From Mesodorylaimus sp. YZB2_4 (lineage: Eukaryota; Nematoda; Enoplea; Dorylaimida; Dorylaimidae): 64,000 bases of DNA. The notes under the pieces are model-generated. The model was not told the DNA's origin. It did no database searches and was given only the letters and a program-made list of their open reading frames with translations. The first letter of the stretch is position 1. Every line of letters starts with the position of its first letter. Positions 36,701 through 51,200 of this stretch are shown here, one piece after another. The position numbers were made by a program, and so were the translations under genes. The DNA is taken from positions 1,364,001 through 1,428,000 of the forward strand of contig JASANH010000938.1 in the NCBI GenBank assembly GCA_030248295.1, written 5' to 3'.

Positions 36701-39700
36701 TTGAATCAACGAAAAACCCTATCGGGAGAAAGAGGCAATCTGGAAAGCCAAGGATCGGAGGATGTAATTCCTTAATCTCTCCTTTCATATGAACTCGATA
36801 TTAGTGCAATGACAGCGGCAGCACAGCACATACCCACAATAGCATAGCTTAGCCGACCATTCGTTCCCGAGTCCCGATCGCTGGCTATAATTGTATGGAA
36901 GACATCGAATGGTTGATTTTCAGGTAACGACTGCTCCCTGCAAGTTGCTTCCCCAATCAGAGGCGCGTTATCGTTGGTGTCCTCCACGTTTACAATCACT
37001 GTGGCCGCGTCGTATCGTGCCGAGTAGGGTGAATCACGGACATAGACTAAAAGGCAAAACAATGACATCACTGGTGACATGCCGCTCACACTTTGATCTG
37101 ACAAAGCTATATCGCATTCGTCTGCACCAGCACTACGAGTCAATACACTGAAGCGATTTGGTAAAGCAAAGAGGCACCTTCGAAAATCGGTCACCTTGCC
37201 ACCAACATTTGGAAGACATCATTTGCATGTTTCTCAAAAGGGTTACTTTCCATTTGTCCACTCGAATGGACTCGACTAGAGAAAGTGAGAAAAAGACTGT
37301 ATTGCTCAGTTTACACGGGGACATAGCCTGATGAACTATTGCTAGTAAATACACTAGCGTCACAACTGCGGCGTATGCACAAGTATTGTAGTGTTCCTGT
37401 GAATCTTGTCACTTGCTGATAACACCTTTGTCAAAGCTCGCTTTGCATTGCAATCTCCAGTCAATGCAGTAGGTCACTAAAGATGCCCTACGCAGTGCGG
37501 ATCATCTTCATTCCAGATGCTCCCTTTCCCCTCCTCGATGGCCGTATATGGTCGCATTCCACGTCAAAGAAAACACCGTAAATATTACCTGTCAAGACAT
37601 ATTCATCCGTTTCCTCTCGGTCCAACGGTGCTGTCGTCAATAAAGTGCCCGTCTTTTCGTTCATGCGGAATTTATTGTCGGCAGTACCATTCGGTAAGAT
37701 GTACACTAACTCCTTGACATTGCCTATGGCAAGAATAAGAAAAGGCACTTAAGTTGATGGCGCGGGAGGCCACTCCATTCAAAACAGTACATTAAACTTG
37801 GGCGACCACTCGATAAATCGGTGAGATAAAAAGTTCATATTCATTCCCAGAATCCGAGGATGCGTTTAAAGTGCTTATGCAGTCTATTCTAATCTATCCA
37901 AACCATCGAGGTCGAAACTAAGAAATGTGCAGTGTTCAACATGGAAAAGGCGTCAAGACCAGATAACGATCACCGTGTTTGGGATGCCGTGATGGCAGGC
38001 TGTCATCTTTTCCGGGTGGGTGCAGTACGTACAGTATGGTATGAGGAGGACGGAATCAATGACCAGATGACGCGCGTGACTGGGTGCCTACGCGACGAAA
38101 TGACACCTACTCATAAGGTAAGTGATGGGTCGAATGAAGTGACCAGAAGAGATAAAGGTGTGTTCAAAGTGATGGACACAGTGTCATGTGAAGACACCCT
38201 ATGAGGAAAGTGACAAGTTGCACACAGTGGTGAAAAGGAAAGACGCTCAAAAGCACGGAAATAATACTATGGTATGATCAAGGCAACGAGGCAGGGCTAC
38301 CAAACGAGGAAAAGTTGGCCCTTCCTTCACAGATCTGTTGACACAGACATGCTGTACTCACTTCCGTCAGGACTTAGCGCCCTTAGTTGAGCCACCACGA
38401 CTCCTACGGGTCCATTTTCGGTCACGTTCACCCTGTAGACGGACTGTTCGAACCGCAGGGTGTAGTCGTCGGTGTCCAGCACTTGAAGCGTCAGGACTTG
38501 GGAAGCGGTACGTTGCGGGACACCGTGATCCTCGGCCACAATAGTCAAGCGGTACTCACGAGCACCGTCTTCTCGCTTTAGCGGCTTCGAAAGTATGAGG
38601 GCTCCTGAAGCGGGCGGGTATTGGAGTAAGGAGAGACAGGTATCGACGGTAGAAGTTTATTATGCGACTCAACTACGTCAGCTGCAATGCTTACCAGAGG
38701 TAGAGTTCAATTGAAATTGGGTCCCTTCATTCCCTGATGCTATTCTGTACGTTACACGTCCATTTTCTAACCAATCGTCGTCCACTGCAGCCACATAAAT
38801 CGAGGGATACCCCACGGGCTCATCAACGAACGCATAGGCGCGATCACGGCTGAGAAATTTAGGATCGCAGTCGTTAACGTCCGTGACATAGATTCGCTGA
38901 AATGACAGAATAGGGGGTAAGAAAGCATAAAGAAAACAGGGGATGCAAAAAACAAAAGAAACTTGGGCGGACTCCTACAATGCTTAGGAGCCATGTCAGG
39001 GATACTACTAGTACAGTGAACACCAGAACAAAATCATTTGCACCAAGCCAAACGCCAGGGGTTGATCCGCGCATCTCTGTACTCTAGCATCTGGAACGCA
39101 AGCGAAACCCTAGCCTCTAAAAGTGGCGTAGATCCTTCGAAGCATGAAAAATGACTCATTTGCTCAACGAGGTTTCAGCCTGCCACGCTCATTCCTGCCA
39201 AAGCAGTTGTGCTCACCGGGTACTTCCCTGAACTGTTCCATCTCGCTCACACATCTAGGCCCTACTTACCGTCGTCACCCGTCCGGCTCTCCTCTGAGTA
39301 GCATTTGGCGCTTGATCGCTCGCTTCGACCACCAGCAAGTACTCGGCCACACGTTCGAAGTCCAGCTCCTTCTTGAGGAAGAGTTCTCCGCTCACACCGT
39401 CCAAATAGAAGATGCCCTTTTCGTTGGGGTACTGTTCCAGGATCTTGTACTCGACGCGCCCAAAACTGCCCGTGTCACCGTCCGTGGCGTTGTATTGCCA
39501 AATGACGAAACCTGCTCGATTCTCTGGCACGGAGAATATAATCGGGTCCTCGTGGAATGTGGGAGTGTTGTCATTTTCGTCCCAAACCAATACCTTCACC
39601 CGAATCTCAGTCCCGCCTGGACTCGACGCCAATCTTGACTGACCCATTTTGTTGACTACGAGGAAGTGAGCACTGCTGACTTCGTAGTCCAACTGGCGAA

Positions 39701-42700
39701 CCAAGTAGAGCATGCTGGTCACCCGATCGATATCGAACAAGCCCTGGCTGTTGCCGGAGATGATCTCGTACGAGTGAGTCACCGTGTCAGCATCAGTCAA
39801 TGAATTAATATCAGCGTCGGCCAGAGGTCTTTGCGGGTCAACCGACCCTACACGATACCCAACAGGAGCTGATTCAGAGACTTGAAAGACAATAGACTCG
39901 TTGTTGGATCCTCCTCCGTCGTCCACGTCCACCAAGTCGATGATGAAAGTCCTTCGAGAGCTTCTAGGCGGCTTGCCCAAATCCTCGGCCACCACGGATA
40001 TCTCGTACCGTCGGGGCCCTTTCTCGTAGTCTAGCACTTCGGTCGATGTGAGAACACCGGTCGATGCGTCAATGCTGAACGGTAAGGGGGCATCGCTTGT
40101 CACTTCTAAGTAATACCTCACTGTACCGTTCTCTCCGTCATCAGGGTCACTGGCACGAATTTGAGCCACTTCGCTGCCCTTGGGTTGCTCCTCGCGGAAA
40201 TAGAGGCGATCGCGAAGAGGCAAGACGAAGAAGGGCGCCTGGTCATTTTCGTCTAGGACGGTCACTCTGAGTAAGCAGACTGAGGAGAGTGGCGGTCGTC
40301 CTTTGTCACTGGCCGTGATGACCAAATCGTAGATGGGTTCGTTCTCACGATCCAAGGTCACTTCCGTGAACAGCTCTCCGGTGGGTGTCAATCGGAAATG
40401 TGATGGTGATGAATGGCTCGTCGCGCTCAGGGCGTACACAACAGTTCCATTCTCTTCTTCGTCCGGATCGTCGGCTCGGATACGACCCACCAAAGTGCCC
40501 GCTGGTCGATTCTCAGCGATCGATAGTTGCTGTATCGATCGGCAGTCGGGCGGATGGTCATTTACGTCACTGATGTGAATAATCAGGGGCACAGTCGTAG
40601 ACCTCGATGGCTGACCGTTGTCCTTAGCCACGGCTGTTAGCGCGTATTCCTGTTTGGTCTCCCGATCTAGCAGCTGTCGGACATAGACCCAACCACTGTC
40701 GGCAAATACACGGAACGGAAGCACTTCTCCAGGAACCGCCTCCAGCCTGTACGTGATTTGCCCATTTACCCCGCTGTCATCGTCCGCGGCCTGTAGTTGA
40801 ATAATTCGAGTCATGGGCGCCGCGTCTTCGGGCACTACTGCTCTATACTGTCCCAATGCAAACCTCGGCTCGTGGTCGTTCACATCCAAAACATCTATCT
40901 CCAGAGTCATATTGTCTGCTAGTGTGGGGATGCCCCCGTCCTGGGCAACGATGACCAAGGTATAGTTCCTTTGTTTCTCGTAGTCTAACGGCTGAGTCAG
41001 TCGGATTTCTCCCGTGATCGGATGCACCATGAAGGAATTACCTGGGTTCGCCATCAGGCGGTACCGAACCTCGCCGTTCTTGCCTCCGTCTCTGTCACTA
41101 GCGTAGCAGACGAATAGGGTCTTTTGCAATGGCTGGTCTTCGGGCACAGTAGTCTTTACAAATCGTCTTTCGAAAATTGGTCGGTTGTCATTGACGTCTT
41201 CGATTATCACTTCGACCTGAGTGTGATTAAAGGCTGGTGGGTGATCAATGGTCGCTTGTATGTTCAAAAGGACCGTTTTCTGAGCCTCGTAATCCAAATA
41301 TCGAACGATCGATATCGATCCACTTTGATGATCAATCGAAAAATTCTCGGTAGGATCACCCGAATAGATAGTAAAGCTCACTGCAGCCCCTCCCGCTGCA
41401 CTAGCTCGCACTGATCCAATGGCAATACCAGGCAGAGTGTCTTCCCGGACTGTGAACCTGTACAGTTTCTGGTCGAACTGCGGGCTCGGATAGTCTTCGG
41501 TGGATACGATCACGGTGACAAAGGCAGGCTGCACTGAGGTCAAACCTCCACCGTCCATGGCGTGGATGGCCAACTGATAGATGGTGAGGGACAACCTTTG
41601 ATCAACGAACAATTCGCCTGAAATTACTGGAATTAGCACAAGGAGGAGCGTGGGACAAAGGTCATCGAGGTTTGGCTATGAGGTGCAAAATTGGTTTGCG
41701 CATCGCAGATGTGGTAGCGAATGAATCAATCGTTTCATGCAGTGGGGACAGCCCATCGAGTTCTACCCACTCCAAGTCGTTCATGGGCTCTGCGAGTACT
41801 TCACCTGTTTTCTTATCCACTCGAAACATTCTTGCGTCGTTTCCACTCGCGATGGCATACGTAACTTCTCCGAACAGTCCTTCATCCGCATCACTGGCTG
41901 ATAAAACCAAAATCTGAGCCCCGGGCTGCGTATCGCGGCGTGCAGTTACATTGTAGGCACTGGGATAAAAGACAGGTGCATTGTCATTTACGTCCTCCAC
42001 GCCCAATATAATCATGGTCGATCCGAAGAGGCCACCTAAAAACGTAAAGAAATTCAATATTGACAGAAGTACAGTTAATGAAGCCGATTCCATTTTGGGG
42101 GATTCCAGCCAAATCGAGTTTTCACTGACTGATTATCCCTGGCACGTGCGGGATTGGTGAATTTCATTTGGGTAGCCATGCTCATTCAATATTTTGTCAA
42201 GGCGCTAAGCGGAAGATAATTGCTAATTAACCCGCATCTTAAACGAGCCGATCTCGGTCGACACTCGAGCCGACCACATTTCGCGCCTCAGCGCTTCCGG
42301 TGCTTGGCACGGCCATAATACGGAAACGGAATCCGGGCCTCGTCGACAATACAACCCGAGCTAGATCCGAAATCATCTTTTCCCAATTCTCATTCTTCAA
42401 GCACTGCCTTTCTTGAACACACTCCACACCGAACAAATGATTCGTAATTGACGAACACGGAGAGTGTCTGCCAACGGAACACCCAATTTCCCCTCCATTC
42501 TAGGGACGGCTACTCGACTAAGCCCACCCTCTTGTGTACGTACCCCCGTCATAAGCCAGCACCGGGAACTGATAGTTCCTGCGAAGTTCGTAATCCAATT
42601 TCGAGGCCAGGCACACGTTGCCACTGCTTTGGTCCACTTTGAATGGATACGCGTTGTCCGAGGCATCGGGAGATAACTTGTAGTGAATTTGTGCGTTTAC

Positions 42701-45700
42701 ACCACAATCAGGGTCGTTGGCTTGGACCTGAAATCAAGAACAACGTGACAGGGTTGTGTCTTTGGGCTGGGTACGTGCAGCAGCCGTCGGGTAGTGAATG
42801 AGGACCACAACACCACACCACAAGCTGTACAGCTCCTATGCGTTTCTCTGCTATAATACTGTATGGGTGGCCTCCAGCGGCTACAGTAAACTAAGCAAAC
42901 TTTTCAGGAGTATTGTTATATGACGCATGCTCGTTGCATGACTCACTGGCCTCATGCATGCCAAAATGAAGCCTTAACAAAGAAAAAGACCAAGACAGGG
43001 TTTTAGCCTACGTGTCGTACAGAGTACCTTTTCTTTGCTTTGCATCTTTGCTGGCTATTCATACTGTACTTCAATCCCCACTGTTTCGCACGTCTTTAGC
43101 TTCCTTCCTTTGCTCTTCTCAGAAAAATAAAGGCAAGAAGCTTCACAAAATCTATGCAAAAACTTAGCATCTAGGCTCTCGTTTCGAAGGTTGCCATGGC
43201 GAAGGGTTGGGTGAGCTACTAATCGAAAAGCTAATGAACGATCTGAAACAGAATGTCGAAGCAGCCATCTGACTTGTACTCATTCCTGAGGGAGACTGGC
43301 CGAATAAATTATCCACCTGCCTCTGTCCAGACAGAGCTAGCTGGCTGACTAAGTCTTGTTGCTTAGCGACACCGACGCGAACTCGTCTCTGCTACAATGA
43401 AAGGGGCATAAATATGGGGCTAGAAGAGAAAACTCTGTCCTGGTTGTCCTCTTCTTCAAAAAGTAATTTGAAGCAGCAATCGAAGGCCGCTTCTGTAGAG
43501 AACGAACTGCTACTGTCCGTGCTTCACCTCTTCAAACCACACTCCTGCTTGCCATTAAAACTCTACCAAACCCGACAATGTCCCTGAAGGCCCTGCCTCT
43601 CGTCTTTCTGAACATGGGTGGTGAAATGTGCTACATTCTGGACCAACGCCTACAAGCACAAAATGTTCGAAAGGAGAAGGCCGTGCGTGTCATGAACGAC
43701 ATTTGCTCGACCATGTTCAATGCCAAGTTCTTGGACGAATTGTTCAAACCGCAAGAGCAATACAGTAAGCGAGCCATGCGGACCCTCTTCGACAAACTGG
43801 CCCATTCTAGTATTATGCGTCTGAATACGACCAGCATGGACAAGCTCTACGACCTCATGACTATGGCCGTCAAATATCAACTACAAGCATGCACGGCGCC
43901 CACCGACCTGCTACTCTTGACCATGAACCATTTGGACGGCATACGCAAGTTGGTCCAAGGCTCCCCAAATGTCCAATCGCAAATCGATCACGCTTACAAA
44001 TTACTCAGCCAAACTTTCTTTCGCATGAACACCTTCGAATTGCACATTGTCCGACAGACCTTGGTCAACTTCTATCAAGATGCCCGAGTCAAAGTGAGCA
44101 TTTTGCTGAGAGAGAAGTTGCAACGCGACGACGGTCGGTTCGTGATCCCGACCACGTGCAAGATCGGATTCGGTGTGCAGCCATCGGGGATCATCAAAGT
44201 GTTCGCGGGCGGAGTGGCCACTAAGACCGTGGCGTTCAGTTCTGGTGGCACCTACACAGAAATCCCCAAAGCTGGCTCGTTGGAAGTTACGGCCAAAGCG
44301 GGCGAGCGTGTGACCGAGCTTGGAACCAATATGTACAAGAATCAAGGAGCTGATACTCAAGGTGGATACGGATCATCCTACAACACAACTGCGGCACCTT
44401 CTGCCGCTGGTGCGGGAGCAGGTGGTGGTGCACAGGCTGTGAATGCCCCGTCAAAGGAGACGCTGGCCAAGGAGGAGTTGAACCTGCTCGGCCTGCTCGT
44501 CAAACCAAACGAGGCTGGCGGCGAAGGTGATTTCGCGCTCAGCTTATTCGAAAGTGCTCAAGACGAAGAAGCTTTTGTGGCGGCTGCTATCGAGGCTATC
44601 AAAACGTACGAAACGATCATGATCGATGCCTCGAATCGGGACACAAGTGCCGTGGACAAGTTAGTGGGCGATATGTCAAAGGCGTCCACCAAACCTAAGA
44701 AGGCCAAAGGCGATGAATTGCTCGACCTGATGGACGGAAAATGATGTTTCACCACAGAGATATGAGCACTAAATTTGCACCCACGGAAGTCTGTGAAAGT
44801 GGTTTTTGTGGGTGATACGTGTGTCATGTCGTGGATGTTCTATACGCGGTCGTAGTCACCTCACAATAGAATCTACTGGACTGAACAATGGGTGAGCGAA
44901 TGCAGAATCTTTGTGTCGTGGAAACCCGATGCCGATAAGCCCGTGATTACTGGGCATTTATTTTTGCCCCTGCATACTCGACCCCATTTCTTTAATGCTC
45001 GACTGATCCGACGAGGTCGAACCGAGTCGACGGTGCTTACGGGTCAACGGGAGTCTGAAGTGACCTCGACGATGCCATTCACGCATCCTCGATTGCCCTT
45101 GCACGATCAACTTATATTCACTAAAGCTGACTTAAAAGCAAAAGTTTCGATTTCAAGCTCGTAAACGAGTGTTTTCTACATTTTATCCCCAATACACGTC
45201 CAAGTCCAAGTGGAATGCGGCATGGTTTACTCACTGCCGAAAGCCGTTTCACACCGTTTCTGGCTAGGTTTGTTTTCGAAAAAGGCGTCTTGTTTGAAAG
45301 TAGGTTTACACGGTCCGCGTGGAAACGGGCGGCTGACTCCTTTCTTAACTTCAATAAGTACCAGCCGAGTTTTGTTTACGATCGAGTCTAAAGGGAACTA
45401 AGGGACCTGCCAAAGAATAGGATTGCTTTACTCAACAGCCTCAAAACTTGACTCGAAAGTCGTTCGAGTGTGCAAGGGCGATAAACGAATTTCGAGTCCC
45501 TCGATTCGCTTTTTCGTTCATGTTCTGATTTCATCTTTCCTTCAAGCTGCACTACTGGGAGAACTTTTTCGAAGCAAAACATCAGCGTTGAAATGAGCGG
45601 GTAGACAGGCTTCATTTAAGTCCTTTTTCGAACGGTCCCTGCACGGGTACTTCTTGGGGAGGGGGTGAGGGAGTGAGAGTTTTCATCGAATTTCGGCCTG

Positions 45701-48278
45701 CTGGACGACCTCGATTCGGGATTGGGGAGGGCCGACTAAGTATTTTATGTTCGTTCCATGTTCAAATTGGCCATTTCCTCGGGGACAATCGCATCTTCGT
45801 CTTTCCCACTGTCGACGTGTACGAGTGAAGGCGAAGCCGCCAGGGGAGCGAGGTAATTGAGCGCCGCTTTCGAGGAGCGGGGGTCGGTGCTCGGGTGGTT
45901 GGAAAAGATGAGCGAGAAAAAATGTCAAAGACCTGCCCTTTCGCCCGTCTCCTTTATTCTTCCATATTTGGCCAGTTTTAGAATGGGACGAAGGGGCGCG
46001 TATTAGTCACTTATTCTCAGGCAACTGCTCGGCTCCTCGATCGACCTCCATACGACAGAACCAAAGAAAGACCCCCAAAACGTCACCAATACTCTTCAAA
46101 ACCCAGTCGACCATGCGCCGATTGCGGACTCGAAGCAGCTGCTTCTCGCCCAAATAGAATCAACCAAAATTAGGACTGGCCTGTCCAAAAATGGACATGG
46201 TCGATTTTTCGCAGCTTCAGCTCGCCTAGTCCCAAAATGGGATAGTGGTTAGGAAATCTTTGACGAGATTGCCTGTCATCGAAAAAGTTCCCTCGCCTCG
46301 CCTTTTTGCGACTCGCTTCAATCGAAGAGGCGCCAGAGCAAATAAACAAACTAAAGTGCATTAAAGCATGCGAGGCTAGAAAAGTTGCGTGGGCCAGCTT
46401 TCACAGCAGAAAAACAAAATGCGCAAAGAAGGTGTCAGAAAGCAGGAAGTGGAAAACACATAGCAGAAAGTTTTGGTGTCGGTGTGGGCTATCACCCACA
46501 GTAATCCAGCAAATGCTTACCTTCAGAAAACAATATCCGACTTCGGCGTCCTCTTTCACACTGACGTTATAAAGTGGCTGGGAGAAGGTGGGTGGGTCAT
46601 CGTTCACGTCCAGAACTGTGACCGTCAGCTTGGTAGTGGCTGAGAGTGCGGGCTTGCCTCGGTCTGTCGCCACTATGGTAAACTCGGGCCTGGAACTGAT
46701 CTCGCAGTCGATAGTATCGGCAGTCGTGATCAAACCGGTCTCCGGATCAATATCCAGCCAGTCAGAGTACTTGGCCGTGGACGAGACAAAGCTGTAGGTG
46801 ATGGCTCCATTTTCGGCCTCGTCAGCATCCACAGCCTCCACGCGCACGACTGATGTGCCTGGTGTGGATTTCTCGCGAATCTCCGCTTCATAGAATCCTT
46901 GTTTGAATCGCGGGGCGTTGTCATTCACATCACCAATCCTTATCACTACTGACCGCCGGTATACTTTAGAACCTACTGTGGCCACTATGGTCAATGTGAA
47001 GTTAGGTCTGGTCTCCCTGTCCAACGGTTTCTTCAGTAACAAGTAAATGGCATCCTGGGCCTCCTTGACACCAAAAGTGTCGTCATCGCCTTCCACTCCA
47101 ATGCTTGTCTTGTTCGCCACGTCCCGTTTTGTGTCCGGATCACTAACAGAAACGCGAGCTACGAGGCTGCCAACTTCGGCCGCTTCGGATATGACAGGCC
47201 TGCCGTCCTCACTCAAATAAATGATCTTGATGTCTGGCCGATGTTCATCCGTGTCCACAACACTCACAGTCACGAAGGCGGTGGATTCCAGGGGCTGAGG
47301 ATAGCCGCGATCGCGGGCCGCCACAAACAGCTCGTACTGCCTGGGTGCTTGAGATTGCTGCAATGGATGAGCCAGGCTCACTCGACCAGTGGAGCCATCA
47401 ATTCGAAACCACTTTTGGGCATCCAGAGGACTCGGCAGGAATCGATACTCTACCACGCCGTTATCACCTAAATCCTTATCAACTGCTTGCACACTGACCA
47501 CTTCGGTGCCTACAGTCGCATTCGATGGTATTCGAGCCACGTACCTCGACTGTTCAAAGGTGGGTGTGTTGTCATTAGCGTCCAAAATAGTAATATTTAC
47601 AATTAGGGTGTCAGTCAAAGGCTGCGGTTCCCCGCCGTCAGAAGCTCGTATCTCCAAAACGTAGCGTTCCAATAGTTCTCTGTCCAACTCCGAGTTCACG
47701 ATCAGGTCAGCATAGAGTTGTCGATTCAAGCGCCTGACGCCCAAGCGGAATGCATTGTTAATATTACCCGAGATTAGTTCATATTTCTGGATACCATATC
47801 TCTCTGATCCATCCCGATCGATGGCGGCTGGCAATGGTGTCTCCGAACCCAACTTGGCATATTCCGATAATTGCAAGTCCACATATTTTTGTGGGAACTG
47901 CGCAGGGCAGTCATTCACATCGATAATGTCTACTGTCACGCGAATGCCATCACCAGAGCCCGTCGGTCTATCTCCGTTAGGAATGGCCAAGAAGACGTAA
48001 GAAGTCTTAGTTTCGTAATCCAATGCGATCTTAGTTTTGATTTCTCCAGTTCGATCATTTATTGCGAATGTTTGCTCGACCTGACTTTCTGGAGGATAGA
48101 CGAGAATGTAGGCCGGGCCAGGTTGGGATGCGCCGATCGAGACGTCGTCGCGAATGCGACCAACTGCGCTTCCCACGGGAGCATTTTCTAGAATTTGTAA
48201 TCGGCGCTGTTCTTCGGCCAGGGAATTCCCAATAAAGGTTACGAGCATAAGGACCACACGCGCCCACTTCAATGGCAT
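30800..48278 (-). CDS. Dachsous-type giant protocadherin
   Basis: Atypical cadherin of the Fat/Dachsous planar-polarity and growth pathway, acting at the plasma membrane as the heterophilic partner of Fat. The start at 48278 gives a signal peptide ([20 protein letters not shown]). Exons include 46521-48278, 42544-42727, 41805-42035, 39270-41617, many short ones between 33400 and 39000, and 30800-33359. I count about 27 cadherin repeats from their linker motifs ([77 protein letters not shown] and others). They run up to one membrane span near 32030 ([20 protein letters not shown]) followed by KRRRRDHKP. There are no EGF or laminin-G domains, which argues for Dachsous over Fat. The roughly 400-residue tail contains [20 protein letters not shown] and ends SELEIKI. 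One intron hosts OSCP1 on the other strand. Some short exon borders are approximate. Confidence 0.9.
42728..43577. other. Dachsous intron and OSCP1 upstream region
   Basis: Part of the 3.8 kb cadherin intron (42728-46520). It must hold the OSCP1 promoter. A TATA-like CATAAATA lies at about 43407, about 170 bases before the OSCP1 ATG; I cannot confirm it. No other gene is visible. Confidence 0.4.
43578..44744 (+). CDS. OSCP1: OSCP1 homolog (organic solute carrier partner 1), intronless, nested
   Basis: One uninterrupted 388-residue frame, similar in length to human OSCP1. Conserved blocks: [99 protein letters not shown] and the C-terminal [11 protein letters not shown]. In vertebrates the protein is cytosolic and expressed in ciliated tissue and testis; its biochemical role is poorly defined. 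A low-complexity Ala/Gly insert lies near residues 275-295. The gene sits on the plus strand inside a cadherin intron and has no introns, unlike almost every neighbour, so it may be a retrocopy that kept or replaced the parent. The frame is intact and the start matches the family N-terminus. Confidence 0.93.
   Translation: MSLKALPLVFLNMGGEMCYILDQRLQAQNVRKEKAVRVMNDICSTMFNAKFLDELFKPQEQYSKRAMRTLFDKLAHSSIMRLNTTSMDKLYDLMTMAVKYQLQACTAPTDLLLLTMNHLDGIRKLVQGSPNVQSQIDHAYKLLSQTFFRMNTFELHIVRQTLVNFYQDARVKVSILLREKLQRDDGRFVIPTTCKIGFGVQPSGIIKVFAGGVATKTVAFSSGGTYTEIPKAGSLEVTAKAGERVTELGTNMYKNQGADTQGGYGSSYNTTAAPSAAGAGAGGGAQAVNAPSKETLAKEELNLLGLLVKPNEAGGEGDFALSLFESAQDEEAFVAAAIEAIKTYETIMIDASNRDTSAVDKLVGDMSKASTKPKKAKGDELLDLMDGK
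44745..46520. other. remainder of the cadherin intron downstream of OSCP1
   Basis: OSCP1 3' UTR and intronic sequence. Short open frames on both strands have no motifs. Nothing further supported. Confidence 0.5.
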
Positions 48279-51200
48279 TTTACTTTTTTGGTAGAGGAAT
48301 CAACGTTGAGACCCTGAAAAGTGAAGTGGATTGGGATCATGGATGTCGTATTGGCAAAGCGAAGACGCCTCAGATTGGCCCAGCCGAGCTGCTTTCACAA
48401 CACAGCCTTTCCTTCAGTCTATGACTTAGCTGGTGACTTGAGAGCCTGAAAAAAATTAGGGGCTCGCTGAAGCAGCGGTGTTGAAGAGGCCACATGCGAG
48501 GAAGTACGAGAATGCAAATCAGGAAGAGTCTCTCCAAGACAATGGAAGTACCTGTTTCCCCTTCTGGAGCGGTATCCATAATTATTTGCATACCCGATGT
48601 AACAGACCATGCAGTGTGTCCAGGTGCATGGGCTGAGCATAGTAACACCTGTCCGAATGCAATCATAGCAGATTGTAAACAGAGTCGTCTAATAGCACCC
48701 CATCCAATTTAGGCGAATCACACTGGAGCTTCTTGCCATTTCTACTTTTCGGTGGTTGAGCAGGATGCGAGAAGGCAAACAGGAATCAAAAAGACTTTTG
48801 TGCTCCTGCGGGCTCAGATGGAGACAAAGAGCGAATACAGCAGCTGCCCGTGTTCGTTGGAAGAATGGCCGGACAACATTGGCCAAACTGGGCCACCCTT
48901 CCTGACTCACGTCAGACTGGCCAAATATGGGCGCTTTTTTGCACGTGTGTACTCACCGTTTTTATAGAGCAATATTCTGGAATAGAGGGCTATGTTGTTG
49001 GCCTCGGAATGAAGCTGTTGGTTGAAACAATGCGGGCAGACATGGGATCAGTGTCCTGAGGTCGGTTAGTGTCCTGCCTCTCGCCACGGAGCCGCCTCGT
49101 CGAATATGGAGTACATAGTTTGGGCAACAACTACTGTAAGTTGAGAGTTTTTTGGCGATGAAAATAGCGTCAAAAGTAATTTCTATGGGCGCAACGGCGT
49201 TGTGAGTGCGAGGGCGGCTGTGGTGATATATTCTTCTCAAGGACACTTTGGGCAGTGACGACGAGTCGAAAATGGCAAAACATTCATGGCCGGGGATTTC
49301 GTAGTTCGAATAGCGAATGTGCCACTGCGCATTGTGAGGCAGTCGGGGGATAGGTCACTCGCTCGACGAGACACCCCGTACATTGAGAAAACAGGTAACG
49401 GCCGTGCGGACAACAAAAGCCGTCCGACCGAGAGAAACTGGTCGAGGTCTCCCCTGCCAAGAAATTCTCACGCGCCAAATGGCCCTGGCTCAAGAATAAA
49501 GACGGCCCATGGCCAGACTCCGCCTCTCTGCTTAGCAGGAATGCGTAATCGCAAATGGGCGGGCGCACGGATTAGCCACACCCTCGGGTTCGGCCACGGG
49601 ACAAGGTTAATTGAAGGAACCACCGGGCACGTGGGGACTGCATAGAGCAGTGAGGTCACGCTCCTGGATATCATTGATGAGATGAGGTGTCCTGGACAAT
49701 ATTCTGATTCGTGAAGTGAGTATTGTTTGATTGATCGTCCAATTACGCACCGACGAGATGCGTGGTTTCAATCGCTGATCGCGTTCACCGGCAGTCCACT
49801 CACCAATACTCATCCTTACTTTACTCAGGGGAATGATACACTTGGCACCTCTTTATTCATTCATTCCTTATCTCAAGCCCCAGAAGCCGGGTCTGTAAAA
49901 GTTTACATCTTGCCGCCGACGTATTCACACAAGGAGTTGTTTTGCCGCCATATTTCATGGAGCCATCCTTAAATTTACATGTATATCGATCTCACTGTCA
50001 CTGACCTCATTGTATTCTGTGCAATACATAGAAGTACAATAAAATCACCATATGGTAACTAAAAAATTTGGCAACAATGCGCCCTCAGTATATGCCATTT
50101 GCATATCTTTGAGAACCCCATTGATTGATATAGTGCTGGTCGAAATGATCCGTTTGAAAGTAACAAAGATCTCAAGGCCTAGTGGTGTGGCATGGCGCTC
50201 CATACGTATTGACGATGGAATAGGATCCTCATAACATCTGGCTGCTATAACGAAAATGTGTTTCTTTGCGTCCTGAGCAGCCAAAGCACACCTTTGATGG
50301 CAATTTCTACGCTATTCCATCAAAAGATAAACGACCTGTATCGCACTGAGTTTTACCAGCTCCTACACGGTTTATTGTAGCAATTCGATAAGCTTTTAAG
50401 AAAGCAGTTGGCTGGGAGAAATTACCGCAGTCAAAATGATAAATGTTGAAAAATACGTCTCACCAGTGCCTGAACGTTAATAGGAGAGGAGAAGGCTTAG
50501 GAAAACATGCTTCCTAGTAGGCCCACCCTGTTTGAAGGAAACACTGATCAGAAAATATTGATTTAAGCTAAAAACTAACGAATAGAGTAAGTTGTCACAC
50601 AAAATATCTTAGCCGTGGCCCAACATTCAACTTGTCCGATGATGTGAATGCAACGAAATGTGTGCTAGTAGTTTACAGCACTAAGTTTGTTCATCTTTTG
50701 AGGCAAACATGATCTGAGTTCAGATCGTTGAGAGACAGATCAGTTTTTGTGGTAAGATTGTTAATCTACTCTAATCGTAAGTAGTACGGAAGGACCCTTA
50801 AAATGTTTACCATTTTGGAGGATAAGCTCAATAAACTTCGATTTTATACCTTGTTGCGACATTCTTTTCAGAATCATCGAGCTTTTTGTCCCCATAACGT
50901 AAGACTAATTAGAGGTAAATAGTGATAAATCCTTCCTATCGGAAATGTAACTTAAAACTGTTTTTTTTGTCGACTTACTTGGCCGTTAATGAGGATTATC
51001 ATTGAAGTTTAAAGTTCCTCATTCTGTTATTTTAGCAAATTGCATTCTGCTACAGATCCAGAAAACTTTGAGGACTGCAAGTCTCTCCTGCGTTGCTAAT
51101 CCTAATGAATTTAAAAGGAGATAAGATTTCAATGTTATAACTTTAAATTTTTTTTTAATTTTAGCTTTTTAGCCATCTCCTAATTATACCCGCTGGCAAT

